Positions 8,988 through 18,932 are shown, counted from the stretch's first letter. The stretch is 64,000 nt of DNA from Hydrogenophaga pseudoflava NBRC 102511 (GCF_001592285.1 NZ_BCWQ01000016.1:62001-126000); one strand, 5' to 3'. Program-made: numbers and translations. Notes: a model not told the origin generated them from the letters alone.

Positions 8988-9536
8988 TCATCGACATTCG
9001 GTAGGCGCAAACCGGGAGGGCAGCGCATTGGCGGGAATACCGATGGTCATTCCCCTGGCCGTAGCCACATTGTTTGCAGAAGATGCGCAGGCCCAGTCCA
9101 CGGGGCCGGTCTCGCCTGAATAGGTTGAAGACAGCGCGGTGTCCAGCGCCACAAAATTGCTGCCCACGGATACAAATGGCTTGAGCCTCATCATCGAATC
9201 ATCAGGAATGGTTCCGACGTTTTCACGATTGAAAGTGATCGATATTTCGCCGGTTATCGCATCAATCTGAACACCACTCACGTATTTGCTCACAAGCCCA
9301 TTGCTACCGTTGGCCTCATTGTATGAGCCAGCCACAGCCGCCAGCTCAGTCTGTGTCAATGCGGCAGTGGCCACCGCCTGCTTTGCATCCGAGGCCAGTG
9401 AGAGCCCTTCAACAATGCGTGAACGGATTGTGTAGTCCTGGTATGCTGGCAGTGCAACAGCCGCCAGGATGCCAATGATCGCAACCACGATCATCAACTC
9501 AATCAGCGTGAACCCTCGATGGTATTTGGAACTCAT
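8988..9536 (-). CDS. type IV major-type pilin, second copy
   Basis: A 182-residue prepilin with a short basic leader (MSSKYHRG) ending in Gly, then [20 protein letters not shown], the class IVa pilin helix with Glu5 of the mature protein. PilD-type cleavage and N-methylation are expected at Gly/Phe. A C-terminal Cys pair (DWACAS and the ECR end) would form the D-region disulfide loop. It has exactly the same length as the upstream pilin and is clearly homologous along its whole length, but the variable middle differs. The start at 9536 gives the canonical leader, and the longer open frame upstream does not. It precedes the TfpX-like gene, which probably serves this pilin. Confidence 0.88.
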   Translation of the reverse strand: MSSKYHRGFTLIELMIVVAIIGILAAVALPAYQDYTIRSRIVEGLSLASDAKQAVATAALTQTELAAVAGSYNEANGSNGLVSKYVSGVQIDAITGEISITFNRENVGTIPDDSMMRLKPFVSVGSNFVALDTALSSTYSGETGPVDWACASSANNVATARGMTIGIPANALPSRFAPTECR

Positions 9537-9575
9537 TTGCACCCCATAGAATGTGTTTTTGCGATTCCAAAAACA

Positions 9576-9591
9576 AGCAGGTTGCATGCCA
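9576..9591 (-). promoter_or_regulatory. candidate sigma-54 promoter for second pilin
   Basis: Read on the minus strand the site is TGGCATG-N4-CTGCT, close to the sigma-54 consensus TGGCACG-N4-TTGCW. Its -12 element lies about 40 bases before the pilin ATG at 9536, giving a plausible short leader. Type IV pilin genes are often sigma-54/PilR-dependent. Two mismatches at key positions keep this tentative. Confidence 0.4.
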
Positions 9592-9712
9592 AGAGCTCAA
9601 AACTCTTCAAAGATATATTCACTCCATTCGCAAGCAATTCATCAGTCTCATCGGCGCTCTCGTGCAATAGACAGGCGCAACATCAACTTAATTCATCAGG
9701 AACTGGCACAAA

Positions 9713-9736
9713 AAAGGGGCACCGCAGTGCCCCTTT
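9713..9736 (-). terminator. rho-independent terminator of first pilin gene
   Basis: A ten-base-pair stem (aaaggggcac / gtgcccctt) with a four-base loop is followed on the minus strand by a T-rich run. It lies 35 bases after the pilin stop at 9771. It should separate the first pilin from the second pilin and its downstream genes. Confidence 0.8.
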
Positions 9737-9770
9737 GAAATCAGTCAACCTGAGATCTATAGCGCTTCTA

Positions 9771-10319
9771 TCAGCGGCACTCGCTGGGCGCGAACTTGGC
9801 CGGCAGAGTGCCCGCCGTGAGGCCAGCATCCATACCACGAGCCGTTGCCACGGTATTGGCGACCGAAGCGCAAGCCCAATCGATGGCACCGGTCTCACCG
9901 GAGTACGCAGCGGCCAGTGCGGTATCGAGTGCAACAAAGGTGCTGCCGACGGACATGAAAGGCTTCAGATTGAGCGTCGCGTTGTCAGGGATGGTACCCA
10001 CGTTGGCGCGGTTGTAGGTCACCGTGATCTCACCCGTGGCGTCATCCATCAGCACGCTGGACACGTACTTGCTGGTCGCACCGGTGCTGCCACCTTGGGC
10101 GTTCCACGAAGCAGCCAGTGCCGCCAGCTCGGTCGCCGTCGTAGCGCTGGTGCCGATCTGCGTTTTTGCATCGGCTGCCACCGACAGACCTTCCGTCACG
10201 CGGGCGCGGATCGTGTAGTCCTGATACGCCGGCAGCGCCACCGCAGCCAGGATACCGATGATGGCCACCACGATCATCAGTTCGATCAGGGTGAAACCTT
10301 TTTGCAGGGAACGCTTCAT
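9771..10319 (-). CDS. pilA: type IV major pilin PilA
   Basis: A 182-residue class IVa prepilin: leader MKRSLQKG, cleavage before FTLIEL, then the hydrophobic N-terminal helix through about residue 35. A globular domain follows, with a C-terminal disulfide pair in DWACAS and the SECR end. An AGGAG ribosome-binding site lies just before the ATG at 10319. The gene has its own terminator and a candidate sigma-54 promoter with upstream repeats, so it is probably expressed alone at high level as the main pilus subunit. The neighbouring copy (8988-9536) is a tandem duplicate. Which one is the dominant subunit cannot be decided from sequence. Confidence 0.9.
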   Translation of the reverse strand: MKRSLQKGFTLIELMIVVAIIGILAAVALPAYQDYTIRARVTEGLSVAADAKTQIGTSATTATELAALAASWNAQGGSTGATSKYVSSVLMDDATGEITVTYNRANVGTIPDNATLNLKPFMSVGSTFVALDTALAAAYSGETGAIDWACASVANTVATARGMDAGLTAGTLPAKFAPSECR

Positions 10320-10365
10320 TGAAAACTCCTTGAAGGGGGTTGTGGGTTGAGGACAGGGACTTCGA

Positions 10366-10381
10366 CGCACAGAGCGTGCCA
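10366..10381 (-). promoter_or_regulatory. candidate sigma-54 promoter of pilA
   Basis: On the minus strand the site reads TGGCACG-N4-GTGCG. The -24 element matches the consensus exactly and the -12 element has one change from TTGC. It sits about 47 bases before the pilA ATG, and an array of TGACAA/TTGTCA repeats lies 50-130 bases further upstream, where a PilR-type activator would bind. Confidence 0.6.
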
Positions 10382-10429
10382 GCCCGATTTGCCCTGCTTT
10401 TCGCATGCTTTTTCACGCCTCGCCCGCTG

Positions 10430-10510
10430 TAAGTGACGATTTGTGTCCTCTGTCGCCGGCGGTCACTGACAATTTTTGTCACCCCCCATTCGTGGGACAA
10501 AAATTGTCAG
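10430..10510. promoter_or_regulatory. palindromic TGACAA-N3-TTGTCA array, likely activator sites
   Basis: A perfect 15-base inverted repeat (ctgacaatttttgtc at 10466-10480 and its complement at 10496-10510) is separated by 15 bases. Each arm is itself nearly palindromic (TGACAA-TTT-TTGTCA). A degenerate third copy, tgacgatttgtgtcc, starts at 10432. The array is upstream of pilA at enhancer distance. The rightmost arm overlaps the last codons and stop of the phosphodiesterase gene at 10507. PilR of Pseudomonas binds repeated TGTC-containing sites at pilA, which this resembles; alternatively the hairpin may also act as a terminator for the phosphodiesterase operon. Confidence 0.55.
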
Positions 10511-11310
10511 AGTTCGAAGGTCTGCCCCGCGCTGAGCCAGCGGATGTCGTGGCGCACGTCGTTCGGGCGGTTGGGTGCGTCGTCGAAGCGGCGGATCTCT
10601 TCCATGATCAGCCCGGTTTCCGCCGGCTTGGTATGGGTGATGTAGATCGGGAAGCGTCGGCTGCGGTCGATCTGGTCCAGTTCGTCGGCCAGCGAACTGG
10701 GCGCCAGATGCAGGCTGCGCTGGGCCAGTTCGCGTTCGCGGTCGCTGAACGCGGTCTCGATGATCAGCATGGCCACATCAATCCGGTTGACGCGCTGCCA
10801 GAACGCTGGGTTGCGCTCGGTGTCGCCGCTGAACACCCAGTGGCCGCTGGGGCTGTCGACCGCATAGCCCACGGCCGGGACGGTGTGCACCGCCGGCAGC
10901 ACCTCGATGCGTTTGCCCCCCACGCGCAGCAGTTCGCCCACGGTGATGGACACAAAGCGCATCAGCGGCGTCTCTGCGCTGGGGATGGTCGAAAAATCGG
11001 GCCAGATCAGGTTGTTGAAGATGTGCACCCGCAGCGCGGAGATGGTGCCCGGCAGGGCGTGTACCACCAGCGGCGCGGCGCCCGCCGCCAGCCGCCGCGC
11101 GGCGACGGCATCGAGCATCAGGGGCAGGCTGGCCACATGGTCGAGGTGGGAATGGGTGAGCAGCACATGGTCGACCCGGGCCATTTCGTCGAGGCTGAGG
11201 TCGCCCACCCCCGTCCCGGCGTCGATGAGCACATCGTCGTCGAGCAGGAAAGAGGTCGTCCGGCAGCCTTGCGATATGGCGCCCGAGCAGCCCAGTACGC
11301 GTACCCTCAT
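10507..11310 (-). CDS. cyclic-nucleotide phosphodiesterase, metallo-beta-lactamase fold
   Basis: A 267-residue metallo-hydrolase with the HSHLDH metal motif at 53-58, preceded by FLLDDDVLIDAGTG. A later FSGDTERNP supplies the metal-bridging Asp, and an ITHTKP segment supplies the last His. The set, including the HLDHVASLPLM continuation, fits class II 3',5'-cyclic-nucleotide phosphodiesterases better than ribonuclease Z or glyoxalase II. It starts 35 bases after the adenylate cyclase stop and is the last gene of that operon, so one transcript would encode both synthesis and breakdown of cAMP. Specificity for cAMP is inferred from the pairing. Confidence 0.78.
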   Translation of the reverse strand: MRVRVLGCSGAISQGCRTTSFLLDDDVLIDAGTGVGDLSLDEMARVDHVLLTHSHLDHVASLPLMLDAVAARRLAAGAAPLVVHALPGTISALRVHIFNNLIWPDFSTIPSAETPLMRFVSITVGELLRVGGKRIEVLPAVHTVPAVGYAVDSPSGHWVFSGDTERNPAFWQRVNRIDVAMLIIETAFSDRERELAQRSLHLAPSSLADELDQIDRSRRFPIYITHTKPAETGLIMEEIRRFDDAPNRPNDVRHDIRWLSAGQTFEL

Positions 11311-11345
11311 CAATGTTCCAGGAGTTGGTGGCCCGTTCGGGCGGA

Positions 11346-13607
11346 TTATTTGGTGTCGAACGCGGTGGAGCCGTCCCAGTCCGGGGGCGGAGGCTCGACC
11401 CGCATGGAGACTACCCGTTCGGCGTAGAGCCGGTAAAGGACTTTTTTGGCATTCTTCCGCTGCAGCTTCTCCAAATGAGCAAGGCAGCGGTCCCAGTTCT
11501 GCTGGCGCCAAGCCTGCAGTGCCTGCTCCCATTCTTTCAACTCGTCTGAAAGTTCCGGCGTCATCTGGTCGCCGGCGCACAGGGGCGTATGGATGTCCAC
11601 GGCCTGCGCCTTGCCCTTGACCCGCACCCGGTCCAGCTCCTGCCAGACGAAGTCCGGCGCCTGCTGGCGCGTGGACCCGCTGGCCACCACGTCGACGCCG
11701 TACACACGGGTCAGCCCCTCCAGCCGGGCGCCAAGGTTCACGGCGTCGCCGACCACGGTGTAACTGCGCCGTACGTCCGATCCCATGTCGCCCACACACA
11801 TGTCGCCGGTGTTCAGCCCGATGCCCACGCCAATGGCGGGCAGGTGTGCGGCCTGGCGTTCGCGGTTGATGGTCCCGATCTCGGCGGCCATGTCCAGCGC
11901 CGTCTGCACGGCCAGTGCGGCGTGCCCTCGGGTTTCGACAGGGGCTCCCCAGAAGGCCATCACGCAATCGCCCATGTATTTGTCGATGGTGCCTCGGTGC
12001 TGTCGGATCACCCGCGTGAGTCGGCTGAACACGGTGTTGAGCAGCGCCTGCAGCCCGGTGGGCGGCATGGACTCGGCAATGGCCGTGAAACCGCGCATGT
12101 CGCAGAACAGCACGGTCAGTTCCCGCGTACTGGCTTCCATGCTGTAGCTGTCCGGATCCTTGACCATCTCGTCCACCAGCTCGGGCGGCACGTAGGTGCC
12201 GAACAACTGGGCCAGCTCCCGTTTGGCCCGGCTTTCCACCAGGTAGCCGTAGCTCATGTTGATCACGAAGGTGAGCCCTGCCATCACCAGGGTGCTGGCC
12301 ATGGGCAGCGCCAGCCCGTGGGCCAGATACAGCCAGGTGTTGAGCCCCACCACGGCCGCGAACACGGCCAGACTCAGGGCCACGGCGCCGGTGGCGCCCA
12401 CCACGGGCAGTCCGAACGCCAGCACCAGGCCGGCCAGCAGCAGCACGACCAGTTCGTAACCGGCGGCGTAGTCGGGCCGGGCGACCAGGCGACCATCCAT
12501 CAGCGCGGTCAGCACGTTGGCATGGGTTTCGACGCCTGGATAGGCCTCGCCCACCGGGGTGGCGCGCAGGTCCAGCAGCCCAGGCGCGGTGGTGCCCAGA
12601 AGCACGATGCGGCCCTTCAGCAAGTCGGACGCCACCCGATTGGCCAGCACATCAGACGCCGAGACATAGCGGAACGAGCCGCCCTGCGGGCCACCGGGTC
12701 CGCGGAAAGGCACCAGCACCGCCACTCGTTCGTCCACCGGGATCTCCAGCGTTCCGCCGTTCTTGCGCAGAGCGATGCTGCGGGGCCAGTCGTAGCGATC
12801 ACCCACTGCGGGCTGCGGCGGATAACGCGGCTCGACCGTCGGCATGCCGGTGATCCTCCGGAACATGGCGAGGGACAAGGATTCGTAGTACGACCCGCCG
12901 TGCTCGGCCAGCAGGGGGAGGGAGCGCACCATTCCGTCGTCACCGGGCACGGCATTGAAGAACCCCGCCAGAGGCGCAGCAGACGCCAGACCCGGCAGGT
13001 TGGCTCCGTAGCCCGTCCACTGCGTGGCCTGCAGAGTGCGGCCCTGCAGGCCGGCGCGCCTGAGCACGGGCTCTGGCAAAGTCCCGGATGTCCGCCCGCC
13101 GGATTCGTTGCTGAAGTAGAAGCCCATCACCACCGGCCGTCCGCGCAGGGTATCTGCCAGTCGCCGGTCGTGGTCCAGCCCCTGACGCAGGCGTGTGAGC
13201 GCTGATGAAAACTCTGGAAGATCTTTCAGGTCTTCGCGAGCCAGTCGCTCCAGTTGGGGCAAACCGGAACTTCCGTCCGGCTCGGCAAACACCGTGTCCA
13301 TGCCGAGCAAGGCGATCTGGTGGCGATCAAACAGCGCATCCACCAAGTCCGCCACGCGGTTCCTGGGCCAGGGCCAGCGCCCCACCTCGGCCAGGCTCTG
13401 CTCATCGATGTCCACGATCACCACGCGCTCGTCCAGGGTCGCCGGCATGGTCCAGCGCAGGCGCGCATCGTAGATCTGGTCGTCGAGCCGCTGCAGACTG
13501 TCCAGAGGCAGCAGACCCAGGACGTGCAGCACACCCAGCAGAAGCGGCAACAGGGAAACGGCCACGCGCCGGCCATGTCTGCTCAAGGCCCGCATGAGGC
13601 GTTTCAT
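11346..13607 (-). CDS. CHASE2-domain adenylate cyclase
   Basis: A 753-residue membrane enzyme. An N-terminal helix (about 13-35) anchors a large periplasmic CHASE2 sensor domain (about 38-350, beginning at DDQIYDARLRW). Three closely spaced helices follow (about 385-460), then a class III nucleotide cyclase domain (about 490-680). Catalytic elements are present: VLFCDMRGF and MGDCVMAFWG for the two metal Asp residues, and VVGDAVNLGARLE for base recognition and the transition-state Asn/Arg. It makes cAMP, or possibly cGMP. It is third in a PP2C-FHA-cyclase-phosphodiesterase operon next to the pilin locus, and cAMP control of type IV pili is known in Pseudomonas. The signal sensed by CHASE2 is unknown. 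Confidence 0.85.
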   Translation of the reverse strand: MKRLMRALSRHGRRVAVSLLPLLLGVLHVLGLLPLDSLQRLDDQIYDARLRWTMPATLDERVVIVDIDEQSLAEVGRWPWPRNRVADLVDALFDRHQIALLGMDTVFAEPDGSSGLPQLERLAREDLKDLPEFSSALTRLRQGLDHDRRLADTLRGRPVVMGFYFSNESGGRTSGTLPEPVLRRAGLQGRTLQATQWTGYGANLPGLASAAPLAGFFNAVPGDDGMVRSLPLLAEHGGSYYESLSLAMFRRITGMPTVEPRYPPQPAVGDRYDWPRSIALRKNGGTLEIPVDERVAVLVPFRGPGGPQGGSFRYVSASDVLANRVASDLLKGRIVLLGTTAPGLLDLRATPVGEAYPGVETHANVLTALMDGRLVARPDYAAGYELVVLLLAGLVLAFGLPVVGATGAVALSLAVFAAVVGLNTWLYLAHGLALPMASTLVMAGLTFVINMSYGYLVESRAKRELAQLFGTYVPPELVDEMVKDPDSYSMEASTRELTVLFCDMRGFTAIAESMPPTGLQALLNTVFSRLTRVIRQHRGTIDKYMGDCVMAFWGAPVETRGHAALAVQTALDMAAEIGTINRERQAAHLPAIGVGIGLNTGDMCVGDMGSDVRRSYTVVGDAVNLGARLEGLTRVYGVDVVASGSTRQQAPDFVWQELDRVRVKGKAQAVDIHTPLCAGDQMTPELSDELKEWEQALQAWRQQNWDRCLAHLEKLQRKNAKKVLYRLYAERVVSMRVEPPPPDWDGSTAFDTK

Positions 13608-13649
13608 GACAAGCGGGCCGCCTAGGCGGCGACTCCCGCAGACAGAACG

Positions 13650-14270
13650 TCAGGCCTGGACGAACTGCATCTGGGTGCCGGCCAGTTCGATCATGTCGCC
13701 GTTCTGGAGGTTCACGGCCTCGGTGGTCAGCGCCTTGCCGTTCACCGTGGGCTTGACCGCCCCCTCCACCAGCGCCACAACGAAGCCATGCGGACGGCGA
13801 GTGATGGCCGCCACGGCAACACCGGGCTTGCCGATCGTGGTCACCACCTTGACCAGCGGCACCTCGCGGCCAGCCGCCGCCCCCGACATAACCCGGATGG
13901 AGGCTTCACCCACCGTCGAAGGCTCGGATGCCACCACCGCACCCGAATTGATCACTGTCGTTTTTTCCTGCTGATCGGAAGCCCCTTCGTGGAAGAACTT
14001 GATCTTGTACTTGCCGATCTCGACGGTATCGCCGTTCTGCAACTGCTGCTTCTTGATCGCCTTGCCGTTGACGTACGTTCCGTTGGTGCTATTGAGATCT
14101 TCCAGGAACACATCTGCACCCGACATCTGCATGACGGCATGCTCGCCGCTGACCGCCAGGTTGTCGATCACGATGTCGTTGTAGGGCCGACGGCCCAGCG
14201 TCGTGCGATCCTTGGTGAGCTGCACTTCCTTGATGACGACGCCGTCGATGGAAACGATCATTTTCGGCAT
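13650..14270 (-). CDS. FHA-domain protein
   Basis: A 206-residue cytosolic protein. Residues 1-95 form a clear forkhead-associated domain: LGRRPYNDIVI, SGEHAVM and NSTNGTYVNGK are the phosphothreonine-binding loops. Residues about 118-206 look like a second, degenerate FHA fold, with RVMSGAAAGREVPL, VTTIGKPG and VNGKAL, but lacking the S--H pair. Such proteins bind phosphothreonine peptides and relay Ser/Thr phosphorylation. It lies between the PP2C phosphatase and the cyclase with gaps of about 40 bases, so it may couple phosphorylation state to cyclase activity. No Ser/Thr kinase is encoded in the window. Confidence 0.85.
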   Translation of the reverse strand: MPKMIVSIDGVVIKEVQLTKDRTTLGRRPYNDIVIDNLAVSGEHAVMQMSGADVFLEDLNSTNGTYVNGKAIKKQQLQNGDTVEIGKYKIKFFHEGASDQQEKTTVINSGAVVASEPSTVGEASIRVMSGAAAGREVPLVKVVTTIGKPGVAVAAITRRPHGFVVALVEGAVKPTVNGKALTTEAVNLQNGDMIELAGTQMQFVQA

Positions 14271-14309
14271 GGCCGACTCCTCTGGAACCTAATAACTAAT
14301 GCCAATTGT

Positions 14310-15098
14310 TTACGGCTGCCCCAGCATACGCGACAACAGGCCCCTCTTGACCGGTTTGGCGCGGGCCTGGGCCAGTATCACCGAAATATTATCGCGACCC
14401 CCGTTGCCATTGGCGCAGTCGACCAGGCTGCGACCCGAGGCCTCGAGCCCAGCCTCCTCCAGCAGGATCTCTGCGATGCGCTCGTCGGGCACCATGTCGC
14501 TCAGACCGTCGGAACAGAACAGGTAGATGTCGCCGTCCTCGACCCGGAACTCGTTGACTTCAAGCAGCACGGTGTCTTCAACACCCAGCGCCCTCGTCAC
14601 CAGATTCTTGTGGGTGGCAAATTGCGCCTGCTCCACCGAGATCAGCCCGGCATCGATCTGCTCCTGCAGCAGCGAATGGTCTCTGGTGATCTGCTGAAGG
14701 GTCCCGCCCCGCAGGCGGTAGCAACGCGAATCGCCCACGTGCCCAATCATGACCCGGGCGCCCTGGAACACCCCCATGACCAGCGTGGTGCCCATCCCCG
14801 CATACAGCGGATTGGAATTGGCCGCATTGAAGATCGACCGGTTGGCGTTGTCGACGCAGATCTCCATGGCCCGCTTGAGCTCGCGCGCATGCGCCTCGTG
14901 ACCGCCCTCGGTCATCCAGCGCCCCAGTTCGTTGTGAATGAAGCCCGTGGCCATGGCACTGGCCACCTCACCAGCGTTGTACCCACCCATGCCATCAGCC
15001 AGAACGACCACCTGATTGGCAGGATCAAGCGCGACCGAGTCTTCGTTGTTTTCACGAATCAGGCCGGGATCTGTCTGGCTGTAATACTCGAAGATCAT
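14310..15098 (-). CDS. PP2C-family Ser/Thr protein phosphatase
   Basis: A 262-residue PPM phosphatase similar in length to Stp/PppA enzymes. It has RENNEDS near the N-terminus, ADGMGGYNAGEVAS with metal-binding Asp and Gly, IGHVGDSRCYRL, CSDGLSDMV and GRDNISVIL, so all metal-ligand motifs are present. It removes phosphate from Ser/Thr residues in the cytosol. It appears to be the first gene of the leftward signalling operon, with the FHA gene 39 bases downstream. PP2C/FHA pairs are also known around type VI secretion and pilus control, but no secretion genes are seen here. Confidence 0.88.
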   Translation of the reverse strand: MIFEYYSQTDPGLIRENNEDSVALDPANQVVVLADGMGGYNAGEVASAMATGFIHNELGRWMTEGGHEAHARELKRAMEICVDNANRSIFNAANSNPLYAGMGTTLVMGVFQGARVMIGHVGDSRCYRLRGGTLQQITRDHSLLQEQIDAGLISVEQAQFATHKNLVTRALGVEDTVLLEVNEFRVEDGDIYLFCSDGLSDMVPDERIAEILLEEAGLEASGRSLVDCANGNGGRDNISVILAQARAKPVKRGLLSRMLGQP

Positions 15099-15241
15099 GT
15101 AGACCGGTTTTATAGCTTGAATCAGATTCCGCGGCCGTTGCTCGCTGAGACATTTGTCACGCTTTGAAGACAGTCACCTGTCTTTTCTCGGCTTCAAACC
15201 CGGATGCCAGACTTTGAACCATCGACCGCCAACGGAACAAA

Positions 15242-15267
15242 AAAAGGCCACGAATGCGTGGCCTTTT
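15242..15267 (-). terminator. terminator downstream of sucCD
   Basis: An 11-base-pair stem (aaaaggccacg / cgtggcctttt) with a four-base loop, flanked by A- and T-rich runs, lies 20 bases past the sucD stop. It probably works for sucCD transcripts and could also act in the opposite direction. Confidence 0.85.
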
Positions 15268-15286
15268 CTCTCGTTGTTGACGCTGA

Positions 15287-16180
15287 TTACAGCTGTGCCT
15301 TGAGCAGCTTGCCCAGCTCGGACGGGTTGCGCGTGATCACGAAACCACACTCTTCCATGATGGCCAGCTTGGCGTCGGCTGTGTCGGCACCGCCAGAGAT
15401 CAGCGCGCCGGCGTGGCCCATGCGCTTGCCGGGAGGGGCCGTCACGCCAGCGATGAAGCCCACCACGGGCTTCTTCATGTTGGCCTTGCACCACTGGGCC
15501 GCTTCGGCTTCGTCCGGGCCGCCGATTTCGCCAATCATGATCACCGCGTCGGTGTCTGGATCGTCGTTGAAAGCCTTCATCACGTCGATGTGCTTCAGGC
15601 CGTTGATGGGGTCGCCACCAATGCCCACGGCGCTCGACTGGCCGAGGCCGACTTCGGTCAGCATGGCCACGGCTTCGTACGTGAGCGTGCCCGAACGTGA
15701 CACCACGCCGATGCGGCCCTTGCGGTGGATGTGGCCGGGCATGATGCCGATCTTGATCTCGTCTGGGGTGATCAGGCCAGGGCAATTGGGGCCCAGCAGC
15801 AGGGTCTTCTTGCCGCCGGCAGCTTCCTTCGCCTTCATCTTGTTGCGCACCATCAGCATGTCCTTGACGGGAATGCCCTCGGTGATGCAGATGGCCAGAT
15901 CCAGGTCGGCTTCCACGGCTTCCCAGATCGCATCTGCAGCGCCTGCTGGAGGCACGTAGATCACCGACACGGTCGCGCCGGTCTGCTGGGCTGCTTCCTT
16001 CACGGAGGCGTAGATAGGGATGTTGAAGATCGACTCGCCAGCCTTCTTGGGGTTCACGCCAGCGACAAAGCAGTTCTTGCCGTTCGCGTATTCTTGGCAC
16101 TTCTCGGTGTGGAACTGGCCAGTCTTGCCCGTGATGCCCTGGGTGATGACCTTGGTGTCTTTGTTGATGTAGATCGACAT
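15287..16180 (-). CDS. sucD: succinyl-CoA ligase alpha subunit
   Basis: A 297-residue protein with the CoA-binding N-terminal domain ([11 protein letters not shown]) and a central [10 protein letters not shown]. The phosphohistidine loop is [10 protein letters not shown] near residue 246. SucC-SucD converts succinyl-CoA, ADP or GDP and phosphate to succinate, CoA and nucleoside triphosphate in the TCA cycle. It follows sucC by 15 bases in the same operon, and length and motifs match the E. coli enzyme closely. Confidence 0.97.
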   Translation of the reverse strand: MSIYINKDTKVITQGITGKTGQFHTEKCQEYANGKNCFVAGVNPKKAGESIFNIPIYASVKEAAQQTGATVSVIYVPPAGAADAIWEAVEADLDLAICITEGIPVKDMLMVRNKMKAKEAAGGKKTLLLGPNCPGLITPDEIKIGIMPGHIHRKGRIGVVSRSGTLTYEAVAMLTEVGLGQSSAVGIGGDPINGLKHIDVMKAFNDDPDTDAVIMIGEIGGPDEAEAAQWCKANMKKPVVGFIAGVTAPPGKRMGHAGALISGGADTADAKLAIMEECGFVITRNPSELGKLLKAQL

Positions 16181-16195
16181 GTGTGTTCTCCGGGC

Positions 16196-17356
<1,161 letters not shown>

Positions 17357-17539
17357 GAGGTTTCTCTCGGACTGGGGTTGTTCGATCCGGCCAAAGGGCA
17401 CAGCCGGTGCGCGGGCTCGTGGACACGGCAACCGACGACTGTATCATGTTGCGACGCACCAATATATAAGCGCTGGCTTACATAATGCATAATTATCGAG
17501 CCCGTCGCTGAACCCTGACTGACACCAACAGGAGCCGCC

Positions 17540-18463
17540 ATGACCAGAATCTTCATCGACGGCGAGGCCGGGACCACCGGCCTGCAGATACGCGAGCGTC
17601 TGCAACAGATGCCCGTCATCGAAATGTTGAGCATTGCGCCCGAACGGCGCAAGGACCCCGAGGCCAAGAAGGCCCTCATGGCAGAAGCCGACCTGGTGAT
17701 CCTGTGCCTGCACGACGATGCGGCCATCGAGTCGGTCGCCATGGTCGACAGCCTGCCGGGCCGCAAACCCCGCATCATCGACGCCTCCACCGCACACCGC
17801 TGTCACGATGGCTGGATCTACGGCTTCCCCGAACTGAGCGCGGGTCAACGCGAGGCCGTGCAGAAGGCGGACCGCGTCGCCAACCCCGGGTGCTACGCCA
17901 CAGGAGCCATCGCGATCCTGCGCCCCCTCATCGATGCAGACCTGTTGCCCAGAGACTTTCCGGTGTCGCTGCCCTCGGTCAGCGGTTACTCGGGCGGTGG
18001 CCGCACCATGATCGAGGCCTACGAGGCCGGCACCGCACCGCTGCACGAGGCCTACGCGCTGGGCCTGTCGCACAAGCACATTCCCGAGATCCTGCGCTAC
18101 ACCGGCCTGAACCGGCGCCCCATCTTCATTCCTGCGGTCGGCAACTTCCGCCAGGGCATGCTGGTGCAGCTGCCCCTGCATCTGGACGACCTGCCCGGTC
18201 AGCCCAAGGCCAGCGATCTGCACGACGCGCTGGTGGCGCACTATGCGGCCAGCGCGGCGCAAGGCGGCTGGGTCAGCGTATTGCCCGCGACCAGCGACGG
18301 CAAGCTGGACGCCACCGCACTGAACGACACCAACCAACTCGAATTGCGCGTGTTCGCCAACGAGACGCACCGCCACGCCGTCGTCATCGCGCGCCTGGAC
18401 AACCTCGGCAAAGGCGCCAGTGGCGCGGCCGTGCAGAACCTGCAGCTCATGCTGGGGCTGTAA
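17540..18463 (+). CDS. argC: N-acetyl-gamma-glutamyl-phosphate reductase, short type
   Basis: A 307-residue reductase with the N-terminal nucleotide-binding pattern [12 protein letters not shown] and the catalytic Cys in [18 protein letters not shown] and HKHIPEI follow. The length fits the short, type 2 ArgC (about 310 residues) rather than the type of about 340. It converts N-acetylglutamyl phosphate to the semialdehyde in arginine synthesis, using NADPH. It is monocistronic here, with recX convergent after it. An AGGAG site precedes the ATG. Confidence 0.93.
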   Translation: MTRIFIDGEAGTTGLQIRERLQQMPVIEMLSIAPERRKDPEAKKALMAEADLVILCLHDDAAIESVAMVDSLPGRKPRIIDASTAHRCHDGWIYGFPELSAGQREAVQKADRVANPGCYATGAIAILRPLIDADLLPRDFPVSLPSVSGYSGGGRTMIEAYEAGTAPLHEAYALGLSHKHIPEILRYTGLNRRPIFIPAVGNFRQGMLVQLPLHLDDLPGQPKASDLHDALVAHYAASAAQGGWVSVLPATSDGKLDATALNDTNQLELRVFANETHRHAVVIARLDNLGKGASGAAVQNLQLMLGL

Positions 18464-18474
18464 CGCCCGCCGTA

Positions 18475-18924
18475 TCAATCGTCGTCCGCACCGCGGACCA
18501 CACGACGGATCGCCTCGGCGCCAAAGCCGCGCGATGCGAGGAACCGCATCTGCTTGGCACGACCCGCCGCGTCCGCCGCGGGCTCGCCGAATTTCTTGCG
18601 CCAGACCTCGCGGGCCCGCTCGGTCTCGGTGCCCCGAAGCCGGTCCACCGCCTCGGCAACCGCCTCGGCACTGACGCCCTTGGCCTGCAGTTCCTGCTTC
18701 ACGCGACCTGCGCCCAGCCGGGCGGACCGCCGGTGGATCACCGACTCGACCACCCGCTGTTCGCTGATGAAGCCCTTGGCCTGCAGCTCGTCCAGGGCGC
18801 GCTGCACTTCACCAGGCTCCTGCTCGTGGGGTGCCAGCTTCTTCTCCAGCTCGGCGCGCGAGTGTTCGCGGCCGGCCAGCAGCCGCAGCGCTCGGCCCTT
18901 GAGCGAGATCTTGTCGACCCCCAC
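18475..18924 (-). CDS. recX: RecA-regulating protein RecX
   Basis: A 149-residue, charged, helix-rich protein starting nine bases after the recA stop. LKGRALRLLAGREHSRAELEKKL and the repeated three-helix pattern with RLGAGRVKQELQAKG are typical of RecX, which binds RecA filaments and limits their growth. The recA-recX order and co-orientation support the call, and both would share the SOS-controlled transcript. Confidence 0.9.
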   Translation of the reverse strand: MGVDKISLKGRALRLLAGREHSRAELEKKLAPHEQEPGEVQRALDELQAKGFISEQRVVESVIHRRSARLGAGRVKQELQAKGVSAEAVAEAVDRLRGTETERAREVWRKKFGEPAADAAGRAKQMRFLASRGFGAEAIRRVVRGADDD

Positions 18925-18932
18925 CGCAGGAC

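Noticed and set aside
11589..13205. 538-residue plus-strand frame opposite the adenylate cyclase
   Set aside because: Composition dominated by His/Gln/Gly and no domains; the minus-strand cyclase is complete with catalytic residues.
17486..17499. ARG-box-like sequence tgcataattatcga upstream of argC
   Set aside because: About 11 of 14 positions match the ArgR half-site pair, but the palindrome is broken on one side and ArgR control of argC is not established for this group.
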